Below, piece after piece: positions 35,376 through 43,879 of a stretch of 64,000 bases of DNA. The notes below the pieces were generated by a model that worked only from the letters and a program-made list of their open reading frames with translations, was not told the origin of the DNA and made no database searches. Origin of the DNA: Pseudomonadota bacterium (GTDB taxonomy: Bacteria > Pseudomonadota > Alphaproteobacteria > Rhizobiales > Hyphomicrobiaceae); assembly GCA_023423275.1 (NCBI GenBank), contig JAFAFW010000020.1, positions 62,001 through 126,000 on the forward strand. Direction: 5' to 3'. How positions within the stretch are numbered: position 1 is the first letter of the stretch; each line of letters opens with the position of its first letter. The position numbers and the translations under genes were made by a program.

Positions 35376-38300
35376 ATGAGGCGATGGTTGCGCGTCGCGG
35401 TTGGGGCGCTAGTCGTGTGCTTGTGCTCTACCGCACCACTGATACCGGCCCGTGCTCAGACGCCACAGGAGACCGATTCCCTCAGGGCCGAGGTCGATCG
35501 TCTTGTCGGCAGCGGAAAGTACGCCGAAGCCATTCCCCTAGCCCAGAAACGACTTGCTCTTCTGGAGGCTTCGTTAGGGGCGGAACATCCCGATGTTGCC
35601 ACCGCCCTCAATAACCTTGCGTATATCTATAAGAACCAGGGTCGTCTCGCTGACGCCGAGCCGCTTTATACGCGCAGCATTGGCATTCTTGAGAAAACCC
35701 TGGGTGCAGAGCATCCCCATGTGGCAACCAATCTCAATAACCTGGCGGAACTCTATCGAAGCCAGAGTCGCTACGCGGAGGCCGAGACCCTCTATCAGCG
35801 TAGCATTGCCATACATCGCGCGGCCCAGGGCCCGGATCACGTCAATGTGGCCACCAGTCTCAATAATCTAGCCAGTCTCTATAGAGGCCTCGGCCGGTAT
35901 GCAGACGCCGAACCGCTCTACACGCGCAGCATTGGTATTTTTGAGAAAGCCCTGGGTGCAGAGCATCCCCACGTCGCCGCCACCCTGAATAACTTAGCCA
36001 CGTTGTACATCAACCAGGGACGCTACGCAGAGGCCGAGCCGCTCTATACACGCAGCATCACCATTTTCGAGAAGGTCTTCGGCCCAAACCATCCGCGCAT
36101 TGCCGTCAGTCTCAGTAATTTCGCCGAGTTCTACAGAATCCAGGCCCGTTACGCGGACGCCGAACCGCTCTACAAGCGCAGCATTGTCATCCTCGCGACA
36201 GCCCTTGGTGAGGAGCACCCCCAGGTCGGCATCAGTCTCAAGGGCCTTGCCGATCTCTACGTGATCCAGGGGCGCTATGCCGAAGCCGAGCCTCTGTACA
36301 AGCGCAGTCTTGCGATTCACGAAGCAGCGTTCGGCGCGCATCACCCACAAGTCGCCTCAAGTCTCGGTAGCTTGGCTGGTGTATATATGGACCAGGGTCG
36401 ATATGCCGAAGCCGAGCCTCATCTCAAGAGAAGTCTCACCATCCAGGAAGCCGTTCTGGGTCCGGAGCATCCCGACCTCGGCACCACCCTGAGCAACCTG
36501 GGCACGCTGTACTTGAACCAGGGGCGCTACTCCGAGGCTGAGCCCTCTCTCAAAAGAAGTCTTGCCATTCGCGAGAACGCGCTGGGGGCGAAGCATCCGG
36601 ACCTTGCCACCGGCCTCGGCAACCTGGCTCAACTGTATAAGAGCCAGGGCCGGTACGCCGAAGCCGAACCTCTATACAAGCGCAGCCTCTCCATCTACGA
36701 GGCCGCACTCGGTTTGGAACATCCCGACCTGGCCACCAGCCTCAACAACTTGGCCGGCCTCTACATGAACCAAGGCCGCCATGCGGACGCAGAGCCCCTT
36801 TACAAGCGCAGCCTCACTATCCGCGAGGCGGCATTGGGTTCGAAGCATCCCGATGTTGCGACCAGTCTCAATAACCTGGCCGGAGTGTATGTGAGCCAAG
36901 CGCGCAACGCGGAAGCAGAGCGCCTTTACAAACGCAGCCTTGCCATTCATGAGGCGGCGATAGGCCCCGAGCATCCCGATCTCGCAACAGGCCTGAACAA
37001 CCTAGGCTTTCTGTATCAAAGCCAGGGTCGGTATGCGGAGGCGGAGCCCCTATTCAAGCGGAGCCTTGCCATTCGCGAGGCCGCATACGGAGTGGAGCAT
37101 CCCGACACCGCAACCAGCCTCAACAATCTGGCATCCTTCTATAGCGATCAGGGCCGCTATACCCTGGCCAAACCGCTGTACGCGCGCAGCCTTGCGATCT
37201 TCGAGAAAGCCCTCGGCGTGGACCATCCGCTCATTGCTGTCGCACTCAATAATCTCGCCACCTTGGCTCTGACACAAAATGAGTGGCAGGAGGCAACACG
37301 CCATTGGCGCGCCAGCACGGCCATCCTGCAGCGCCGCGTCGGGCGAAACTCCGTTGGAGCGACCGAGAGCCCGGCGCACGAAACCCAACGCTCGAGCCGG
37401 TATTTCGTCGCCTTGGTCAAAGCCAGCACCCGCGCGGTCTCCGCTGACCAGGGTGATCATGCCGCTCTCGGTATCGAAATGTTTGAGACTGCTCAATGGG
37501 CGCAATCCTCGGAGGCCGCAGCATCGCTCGCGCAGATGGCGGTGCGAACAGCCGCAGGTACTACGGCGCTCTCCCATCTCGTACGTGAACGTCAGGATCT
37601 CGCCGGCGAGTGGCGGGACACGGACAAACGATTGATCAGCGCCCGGAGCCAGGCTCCTGATCAACGCGATGCCCCGGCAGAACGCACGCTCGTCGATCGT
37701 CTTTCCACGATCGATGCACGACTGGCCCGGATCGATACCGAGATTACCATCGCTTTTCCCGATTATGCCACTCTTGTCAGTCCGACGCCGCTCGCTCTGG
37801 CCGACGCGCAGTCCTCACTGCGCAACGACGAAGCGCTCATTTTCTTTCTCGATACACCACAGATGAAGGCCATTCCCGAGGAGACCTTTATCTGGGTCGT
37901 GACCCGGACAGGTCATCGATGGGTACGTTCGAAGTTGGGAACTCAAGCGCTTCAATCTCATGTCGCGGCTCTACGCTGCGGTCTGGCCGACGATGCGTGG
38001 CAAGGTTATGGGCAGTCGCACTGCAATACCTTGCTCGGCCGCGATCCTCAGGCGGCCCGTCCGCATCTCTTGCCCTTCGACCTCGCGCGCGCCCATACGC
38101 TGTATCAGGGCCTGTTCGGAGAGGTTGAGGATATGATCAAGGGCAAGCACCTCATCGTCGTTCCCTCGGGGCCGCTGACCCAGCTTCCGTTCCAGGTACT
38201 CGTAACGGCCGCTCCGAAATCACCCAGCGACTATGTCTCTGCCGCCTGGCTCGCCAAGACACATGCCGTAACCGTACTTCCATCCGTCCCGAGCCTGCTT

Positions 38301-39197
38301 GCGCTGCGCCGGAACGCCAAGAATTCCAGCGCCCCGGAGCCGTTTATCGGCTATGGCAATCCGGTTCTGTCCGGTCATCCCGCCTGCGGCACCGTCGTCG
38401 TCCCCGACCGCTGCCCTGACGAGGAAGGGCAGGCGAAGACGATTCCCGGCATCGTGGATCGCATCACAGCAACGCTCGCATCGCTGCCGTCTTTTTTTCG
38501 CGATGGCCGAGCCAATGTCGAGGAAGTGCGCAAGCTCTGTCCCCTCCCCGATACGGCTCACGAACTCAAATGCGTCGCGCGCAGTCTCAAGGCGCCTCAG
38601 ACCAGCATTGTCCTGGCTGATCACATGACAGAAGCGTCCGTCAAAAAAGCCCCACTCGACCGATATCGTGTGATCCACTTCGCGACACATGGCCTGCTTT
38701 CGGGAGAAACGGCCCAGTTGGCTGAGAACATGGCGGAGCCGGCGCTCGTGTTCACGCCGCCAGCAGTTGCTTCCGAAGAGGATGATGGCCTGCTCACGGC
38801 ATCCGAGATTGCCGGGTTGAAGCTCGATGCAGAATGGGTCGTCATGTCGGCCTGCAACACGGCGGCTGGCGGAGCACCTGGCGCGGAGACACTGTCAGGC
38901 CTCGCCCGTGCATTCTTCTATGCGGGAGCCCGCGCCCTGCTCGTCTCCCACTGGCCGGTCAACTCTTATGCCGCCACCCTGCTGACCAGCCAAACCTTCG
39001 CCGAAATGGAGACAGACCCGACGATCGGCCGCGCGGAAGGCTTTCGTCGGGCCAGCGTTGCGCTGATGAGCGACAAGAGACGGCCCTGGGCCGCCCATCC
39101 ATCCATCTGGGCGCCATTCGTGGTGGTCGGCGAGGGTCAACCAATCGTCAGCGGCGGATCACCGACAGCTACTCAGGCTTCGCGCGGGCGCCCCTGA
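35376..39197 (+). CDS. Secreted TPR-CHAT protein (caspase-like peptidase with 15 TPR units)
   Basis: A 1,273-residue protein. ATG 35376 follows GGGGGG and starts a signal peptide (MRRWLRVAVGALVVCL ... PARAQ), so it should act in the periplasm or outside. Residues 35 to about 655 hold 14 regular 42-residue repeats plus a weaker fifteenth, of the kinesin-light-chain TPR type (consensus LNNLAxLYxxQGRYAEAEP). A linker follows, then a CHAT caspase-fold domain from about residue 930. The catalytic dyad is His1105 (VIHFATHG) and Cys1160 (VMSACNTAAGG). Probably a peptidase activated or targeted by peptide binding to the TPRs; the target is unknown. Confidence 0.93.
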   Translation: MRRWLRVAVGALVVCLCSTAPLIPARAQTPQETDSLRAEVDRLVGSGKYAEAIPLAQKRLALLEASLGAEHPDVATALNNLAYIYKNQGRLADAEPLYTRSIGILEKTLGAEHPHVATNLNNLAELYRSQSRYAEAETLYQRSIAIHRAAQGPDHVNVATSLNNLASLYRGLGRYADAEPLYTRSIGIFEKALGAEHPHVAATLNNLATLYINQGRYAEAEPLYTRSITIFEKVFGPNHPRIAVSLSNFAEFYRIQARYADAEPLYKRSIVILATALGEEHPQVGISLKGLADLYVIQGRYAEAEPLYKRSLAIHEAAFGAHHPQVASSLGSLAGVYMDQGRYAEAEPHLKRSLTIQEAVLGPEHPDLGTTLSNLGTLYLNQGRYSEAEPSLKRSLAIRENALGAKHPDLATGLGNLAQLYKSQGRYAEAEPLYKRSLSIYEAALGLEHPDLATSLNNLAGLYMNQGRHADAEPLYKRSLTIREAALGSKHPDVATSLNNLAGVYVSQARNAEAERLYKRSLAIHEAAIGPEHPDLATGLNNLGFLYQSQGRYAEAEPLFKRSLAIREAAYGVEHPDTATSLNNLASFYSDQGRYTLAKPLYARSLAIFEKALGVDHPLIAVALNNLATLALTQNEWQEATRHWRASTAILQRRVGRNSVGATESPAHETQRSSRYFVALVKASTRAVSADQGDHAALGIEMFETAQWAQSSEAAASLAQMAVRTAAGTTALSHLVRERQDLAGEWRDTDKRLISARSQAPDQRDAPAERTLVDRLSTIDARLARIDTEITIAFPDYATLVSPTPLALADAQSSLRNDEALIFFLDTPQMKAIPEETFIWVVTRTGHRWVRSKLGTQALQSHVAALRCGLADDAWQGYGQSHCNTLLGRDPQAARPHLLPFDLARAHTLYQGLFGEVEDMIKGKHLIVVPSGPLTQLPFQVLVTAAPKSPSDYVSAAWLAKTHAVTVLPSVPSLLALRRNAKNSSAPEPFIGYGNPVLSGHPACGTVVVPDRCPDEEGQAKTIPGIVDRITATLASLPSFFRDGRANVEEVRKLCPLPDTAHELKCVARSLKAPQTSIVLADHMTEASVKKAPLDRYRVIHFATHGLLSGETAQLAENMAEPALVFTPPAVASEEDDGLLTASEIAGLKLDAEWVVMSACNTAAGGAPGAETLSGLARAFFYAGARALLVSHWPVNSYAATLLTSQTFAEMETDPTIGRAEGFRRASVALMSDKRRPWAAHPSIWAPFVVVGEGQPIVSGGSPTATQASRGRP
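35478..37340 (+). repeat. Tandem 126-base repeats encoding TPR units
   Basis: About 15 tandem copies of a 126-base unit (42 codons) within the CHAT gene. The most conserved stretch encodes GRYAEAEPLYKRSLAI; units differ at many third positions, so the array is old rather than newly expanded. Ends are approximate. Confidence 0.85.
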
Positions 39198-39423
39198 TGG
39201 TCAGGTACACGCCAAGAGCCCCAAATACCGCATTCGCAGCATTCAACGCCATGTTGATAGCCTCCCAGGAGACGGGAGGCGAGACGCCAACACCGCGGGT
39301 GCCGGTAGCGGGCTGGGAGGAAACGCCGAAATAGTCGAGAATAATCGCCGAATAGGGCGTGAAGAACCACAACGCCGCCAAGGCAATCAATACCAATCCC
39401 AACAGGATGCTCCCAGTCTTCAC
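39169..39423 (-). CDS. Small two-helix membrane protein overlapping the CHAT gene end
   Basis: 84 residues from GTG 39423 behind GGAGGG (a TTG at 39441 would add six residues). Two hydrophobic helices are clear: SILLGLVLIALAALWFF near the N-terminus and LNAANAVFGALGVYLTI near the C-terminus, with a GVSSQPATGTRGVGV linker. It runs convergent to the CHAT gene and overlaps its last 29 bases. No family recognised. A link to the CHAT protein is possible but rests only on position. Confidence 0.55.
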   Translation of the reverse strand: MKTGSILLGLVLIALAALWFFTPYSAIILDYFGVSSQPATGTRGVGVSPPVSWEAINMALNAANAVFGALGVYLTIRGARAKPE

Positions 39424-39441
39424 CAATCCCTCCAATTCCAA

Positions 39442-39855
39442 AGACTACCGCCGTGGGTAGCGTACCCCAACGGCCAAACTCTGCTTCCTGAGAATGCCCT
39501 GAAACTGTGTCAGGAAAATTGTAATCTTCGCGACGGGAACTTGGTCAACGGACGGTTCCGGATGGCTGGATCGAGCAACCAATCCGAAGCAACCCATATG
39601 TCGATGAGCATAGGCGCGTGTTGAAGTAGGGCACTTGCATTGGGATGCCGATCTCGATCTGTTCTCACAGGCCGACCCGGAAAAAACACTACGACCGCCG
39701 ACCGTTACGAGCGCGTGATGGCGGATCGTAAGGCGTGTCCACCATTCCTTCCCTTTGATCGAAGTTTGAGATCGTCGGATTCGATTGACTAGCCTAGACT
39801 GCCACGCGTCCAGGCGAGCAGTGATCTGCATAGAATGCTGACAGGCTGTGGCCGC
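39442..39855. other. Gene-free spacer at the left border of the catabolic island
   Basis: About 410 bases with no supported gene; a 128-codon minus-strand frame (39445-39831) has an odd, cysteine/arginine-rich composition and no family likeness. It separates the CHAT region from the amidase/TRAP island and could mark an insertion boundary. No direct repeats or terminal inverted repeats were noticed. Confidence 0.45.
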
Positions 39856-40776
39856 TCATTCGCCGCTGGATGATCCAAGTTCGTTTACATATGCGCGGAT
39901 GCCTCGCGCCAAATCGAACTGAGGCTTGTATCCGAGATCTCTAGCCGCGGGGCTGTAGTCGACGTCGGTCAGACTATATTCACGGGTAAGCGAGCTATCG
40001 CCGAAGTGGACCTTCAGGCCCGGCAACACTCGTGCAGCGATGTCGGCCGCTTCTCCCAATGTCAGGGTGCAAGCCCCCGGGATATTATAGGCTATTTCTG
40101 GAAGGGGATCAGAGAGTATCGCGCTCGCCAAAGCCGCTACAACGTCGTCGATATATACATATTGAAGACGCGCTTCCGCCCCAAACGGCAAATCGGCGAC
40201 TTTCCCCTGAGCGGCGGCCAAGACCATCGTGCGAATTGTGCATCGCGTTTGCCTGTGTGGTCCATAAGCTTGAAAAATTCGCAGTGCGATGCCGTCTAGT
40301 CCGTGCTCCGCACGATAGGCGTTGAGCACGGCCTCAGCCGCAACCTTGCTCGCCCCGTAGGCATTGACCGGTTCGACTGAAGTATGCTCGGTGACGAGGG
40401 CGTCCTTGGACCGGCCATAGACGGACCCGGATGAGCACAGGACCACCTTGCATACCTTCTGCTTGGTGGCAGCTTCCAGCACAGCGACCGTTCCCATGAC
40501 ATTTATATCAATGGTACCGCTCGGGTCAGAACGTGATACCGAGCGTCCGGACACACCACCCCCATGCACGATACGCTCGATATTATAAGTCTTGCACAAA
40601 GCCGTCAGCGCTCCGGCATCGCGAATATCGCCGGCAATGATGGGGAATGCTGCATTCTCGGGAGAGACTAAATCATAACCGATGACCGTGTGCCCCCGTG
40701 CAAGCAGCGCACGACCGAGGCTTGCGCCGATGAACCCGGCACCACCCGTGATGAGGATAGTTGATTGCCTCGCCAT
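39856..40776 (-). CDS. NAD-dependent epimerase/dehydratase-family oxidoreductase
   Basis: A 306-residue extended SDR. TGGAGFIGASLG at the N-terminus binds NAD; the catalytic residues are Ser in LCSSGSVYG and Tyr/Lys in NAYGASKVAAEA. The family includes UDP-sugar epimerases and several hydroxy-acid dehydrogenases. With amidases and SDRs beside it, oxidation of a hydroxy-acid is as likely as sugar epimerisation. It has a paralogue on the other strand at 52885-53814. Last gene of the leftward operon. Confidence 0.85.
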   Translation of the reverse strand: MARQSTILITGGAGFIGASLGRALLARGHTVIGYDLVSPENAAFPIIAGDIRDAGALTALCKTYNIERIVHGGGVSGRSVSRSDPSGTIDINVMGTVAVLEAATKQKVCKVVLCSSGSVYGRSKDALVTEHTSVEPVNAYGASKVAAEAVLNAYRAEHGLDGIALRIFQAYGPHRQTRCTIRTMVLAAAQGKVADLPFGAEARLQYVYIDDVVAALASAILSDPLPEIAYNIPGACTLTLGEAADIAARVLPGLKVHFGDSSLTREYSLTDVDYSPAARDLGYKPQFDLARGIRAYVNELGSSSGE

Positions 40777-40785
40777 GTCTGCTCG

Positions 40786-41547
40786 CTATTGGATCAAATA
40801 CCCACCATCCACCACCAGATTGTGCCCCTGGATATTGGTTGCGGCCGTGGATGCGAGGAAGAGAACTGCTTCTGCTATTTCATCGGGACGCGAATAGCGA
40901 CCGGTGCGAAGAAATGACAACTTGTGAGCAAGATACTCAGGGTTCTGACGCGTACGCTCCTCATTGTATTCAGTCATGGTCGGACCGGGGCTGACGGCAT
41001 TGACCATGATATTTGACGGCGCTAATTCGAAAGCCATCGACATGGTGAGATGGATGAGCGCCGCTTTGGTCAGCCCGTAGATCGCCAGATTCTGCTCGGC
41101 AATACTGCCCATTTGACTGGCAATATTGATGATCCGACCAGATCCCGCCGCCTTCATGATCGGGACAACGGCCTGACCGAGATGGAAAGGAGCCCGCAAG
41201 TTGACGGCGATCATGTTGTTGAAATCCTCCGATGAATATTCGCCGAAGGGACGCCGCACGCGAATAGCGGCGTTATTCACGAGAATGTCGATGCGCCCCA
41301 GCGCAGACATCGCCGCATCGACAGCAGCGGCTGGAGCAGCTTCATCCAGAAAATCGAAAGATCCAAAGCGCGCCTTTCCTTCGGGATTGCGCTCGTTGCA
41401 CTCATCAGCAACTTGCGCCAGCGCCTCCTCTGAATCGTGGGCTGTCAGATAGACCGAAGCCCCTTCACTGCTCATTTGGCGCGCGACTTCAGCTCCGATC
41501 CCGCGAGACGCCCCCGTGATCAGGGCGACTTTACCTTTCAGGCGCAT
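40786..41547 (-). CDS. SDR-family oxidoreductase
   Basis: A 253-residue classical SDR. Start at ATG 41547 behind GGAG; the upstream part of the frame overlaps the deacetylase gene's end and is not needed. TGASRGIGAEV, VNNAAIRVRRP (NNAA rather than NNAG), Ser in NIASQMGSI and Tyr/Lys in IYGLTKAALIHL are present. Nine bases from the epimerase-like gene. Substrate unknown. Confidence 0.88.
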   Translation of the reverse strand: MRLKGKVALITGASRGIGAEVARQMSSEGASVYLTAHDSEEALAQVADECNERNPEGKARFGSFDFLDEAAPAAAVDAAMSALGRIDILVNNAAIRVRRPFGEYSSEDFNNMIAVNLRAPFHLGQAVVPIMKAAGSGRIINIASQMGSIAEQNLAIYGLTKAALIHLTMSMAFELAPSNIMVNAVSPGPTMTEYNEERTRQNPEYLAHKLSFLRTGRYSRPDEIAEAVLFLASTAATNIQGHNLVVDGGYLIQ

Positions 41548-41576
41548 AGATTTTTCTCCGACTGTTTTTTTCCGGC

Positions 41577-42443
41577 TTACGACACGCGGGTGGACGTGTA
41601 CCAGTCGAGGATGCGCTCGCCGGTCCAAAACGCAACGCCTGGCCGCTGCATGTATGCGAAAGCGTCGCTGATGTACTTGATGCGATGGGCCGTCGCACAG
41701 ATGTAAGGGTGCAGAACTAGGGTCATAATGCGGACGGAGTCCGCGCCTTCACTATAGAGCTGATCGAAGGCGTCACAGATCGATTGCTTGAAGACCTGGA
41801 TCGGCTGCCGGGCGATCGCGATGGAAGGCACGTCATTGAGATCCACAGTGTAGGGCAAGGCAATCAGCGGGCCATTGGCCGTCGCTATTTCGACCGGCTG
41901 ATCGTCGAAAACCCAATCGCAAGCGTACTGCAGGCCGGCCGCAGTTAGATTGTCGACTGTCTGTTGGGTCTGTGAGATCCCCGGACTGGCCCAACCCCGT
42001 GGACGCTTGCCGGTAAACGCCTCGATCTCCGCAACGCATTGGCGCATCATAGCCAGCTCATCGTCAATTTCATGCAGAGGCCGCTGCATTAAGCCGTGCG
42101 CGATGAATTCCCAGCCACCGTCTCGACAGGCCTCGGCGACCTCTGGGTATGCTCTGCAAACGGCGGAGTTGATGGAAGCGCTTGGGACAATCCCAGCTCG
42201 GTCGAACATTGCCTTCAGGCGCCAAAACGCTACTCGCATTTCGTATTCGTGCCAGCTCCAGTTCAGGTAGTCCGGCGTCGGGCGGGCTGCCGGTGGCGGC
42301 ACGACTTGGCGCGGCATGGGCCGCGTAATATCCCACGTCTCCAAAACCACGATCGGCCAGATGATCAGTCGCGTGTCATCCGGTCCAGGGAGTGGTGGGC
42401 GCGATACTATCGGCGCGTACCGGATGCGTTGGTTCAATTCCAA
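41577..42443 (-). CDS. NodB-fold (polysaccharide deacetylase family) hydrolase, metal motif altered
   Basis: A 288-residue protein of the polysaccharide deacetylase/PuuE superfamily (SWHEYEMRVAFWRLKAMFD, GGWEFIAHGLMQRPLHEI, GWASPGISQTQQTVD, LIALPYTVDLNDVPSI). The usual HxxxH metal pair is HGLMQ here (His116, Gln120), as in the cofactor-independent allantoinase branch. It is therefore more likely a cyclic amide or ureide hydrolase than a sugar deacetylase. It lies 35 bases after amidase 42479, which could take the ring-opened product; that link is inferred. Confidence 0.8.
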   Translation of the reverse strand: MELNQRIRYAPIVSRPPLPGPDDTRLIIWPIVVLETWDITRPMPRQVVPPPAARPTPDYLNWSWHEYEMRVAFWRLKAMFDRAGIVPSASINSAVCRAYPEVAEACRDGGWEFIAHGLMQRPLHEIDDELAMMRQCVAEIEAFTGKRPRGWASPGISQTQQTVDNLTAAGLQYACDWVFDDQPVEIATANGPLIALPYTVDLNDVPSIAIARQPIQVFKQSICDAFDQLYSEGADSVRIMTLVLHPYICATAHRIKYISDAFAYMQRPGVAFWTGERILDWYTSTRVS

Positions 42444-42478
42444 TACTCATCTCCTATCAAAAGTGGGAGCGCCGAAAT

Positions 42479-43873
42479 TCAGAGGGGCGGACGGCGCCTA
42501 TGCCAAGAGGTGGCAAGCTGATATGCCTGTGCCGCGCGCAAGACAGCTCGATCGCCAGATTGCGGTCCGATGATTTGCATCGAGAGTGGAAGTCCCACCG
42601 CGGTGAAACCAATGCACAGGGAAATTGCCGGAACCCCTGCCAAGCTGAACGGCACCGTGATTTCGGCGCGATCGAAGCTCCAATTTGCGGCAACATCCGC
42701 CGCAAGATTGGGGCCGGGTGGACCAGCCGTTACAAGAACATCGAAGTCATCAAATAATGCGTCGATTTCGGCAGTCAGCACACGTCGTTCGCGCTGTGCG
42801 GCCAAGTAAGTCGCTGCACTGATATCCTTGCCGCCGCTGATCCGCGCCAGAAACTTGCGACCGAAGTCGCTGGGGCGCGCTGCAAGTTCGTCCTTGTATT
42901 CCTCATAAATCTCAGGCTTCTGGATCAGCGCCTTGCACTGGGCGTAACGTTCGACCGAGGAAATTCTTGCAACTTCGGCCTGCGCACCAAGCTCCGCAAA
43001 CGTCGCCAACGCTGCTGTCATTGCGGCCCGTGCCTCATCGCCAACGGGAAGCTCGCGTTCATAAAGATCGGCGAGAACACCGATCTTCCAGTCCTTGACG
43101 CCACTTTCGAGATTCTGCTGAAAACTTTGCCCAAAGGCACCGGGTGTGCTGAATGGGTCGTCGGCGTCGTAACCGGCGATAACATCCAGGATGAGCGCGA
43201 TATCGCGTACGCTGCGAGCGAGCGGGCCGCAATGGTCAAACGAAAACGAATTCCGCATCACCCCGGTGCGGCTGACAAGACCGAAGGATGGCTTGAAGCC
43301 TACTACGCCGCAATATGCAGCCGGGTTCCTGACGGACCCTCCAGTATCCGTTCCGAGTGCAAACATCGACATGCCGGATGCAACGGCGGCTCCAGAACCG
43401 CTGCTCGATCCACCGGTGTCATGATCCAGACTCCACGGATTGCGTGGTATAGGCCATGGCAACTCAGCGGAAACGCCGCCATAGGTCAGCTCGTGTGTGG
43501 CCTGTTTCCCCAAGAGGATTGCACCTGCCTCCGACAAGCGACGCACAACAGTGGCGTCCTTCTTCGGGATGCGATTGGAATAAGCCGGAGAGTTTCCTGT
43601 CGTTGGGATTCCCGCGGTGTCGTAGACATCTTTCAATCCGAACGGAATGCCATGGAGAGGTCCGCGATGGCGGCCAGCCTTGAACTCCACACCGGCTGTC
43701 GCGGCCTCAGCCAGGGCACGCTCTGCAGTCACGCATAGAAATGCAGAAAGCTGCCCATCCAAGGCATCAATGCGCTCAAGGTGCGCCCGTACGAGTTCGA
43801 GCGGAGATAACTCTCCTGCCACCAGAAGCGCCGCTGCTTCAGCAATGTCGAGAAACACGATATCGTCAGGCAT
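42479..43873 (-). CDS. Amidase (amidase-signature family)
   Basis: A 464-residue amidase-signature hydrolase. The Ser-cisSer-Lys triad is visible as Lys81 (FGLKDVYD), the GGSSSGSGAA stretch (154-162) and the nucleophile Ser180 (TDTGGSVRNP). The family hydrolyses amides, half-amides or carbamoyl compounds in the cytosol. It is the second of two adjacent amidases, six bases from amidase 43880. The two share triad spacing but differ elsewhere, so distinct amide substrates are likely. Confidence 0.92.
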   Translation of the reverse strand: MPDDIVFLDIAEAAALLVAGELSPLELVRAHLERIDALDGQLSAFLCVTAERALAEAATAGVEFKAGRHRGPLHGIPFGLKDVYDTAGIPTTGNSPAYSNRIPKKDATVVRRLSEAGAILLGKQATHELTYGGVSAELPWPIPRNPWSLDHDTGGSSSGSGAAVASGMSMFALGTDTGGSVRNPAAYCGVVGFKPSFGLVSRTGVMRNSFSFDHCGPLARSVRDIALILDVIAGYDADDPFSTPGAFGQSFQQNLESGVKDWKIGVLADLYERELPVGDEARAAMTAALATFAELGAQAEVARISSVERYAQCKALIQKPEIYEEYKDELAARPSDFGRKFLARISGGKDISAATYLAAQRERRVLTAEIDALFDDFDVLVTAGPPGPNLAADVAANWSFDRAEITVPFSLAGVPAISLCIGFTAVGLPLSMQIIGPQSGDRAVLRAAQAYQLATSWHRRRPPL

Positions 43874-43879
43874 GGGCGA

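Noticed and set aside
35478..37340. Regular tandem repeats resembling an array at DNA level
   Set aside because: The period is 126 bases and the frame is open throughout, encoding TPR units. There are no short identical repeats with variable spacers, so it is not a CRISPR array, and no cas gene is nearby to suggest a CRISPR-linked CHAT protein.
39445..39831. 128-codon minus-strand frame
   Set aside because: Unusual Cys/Arg/His-rich composition, no ribosome site or family; treated as non-coding.
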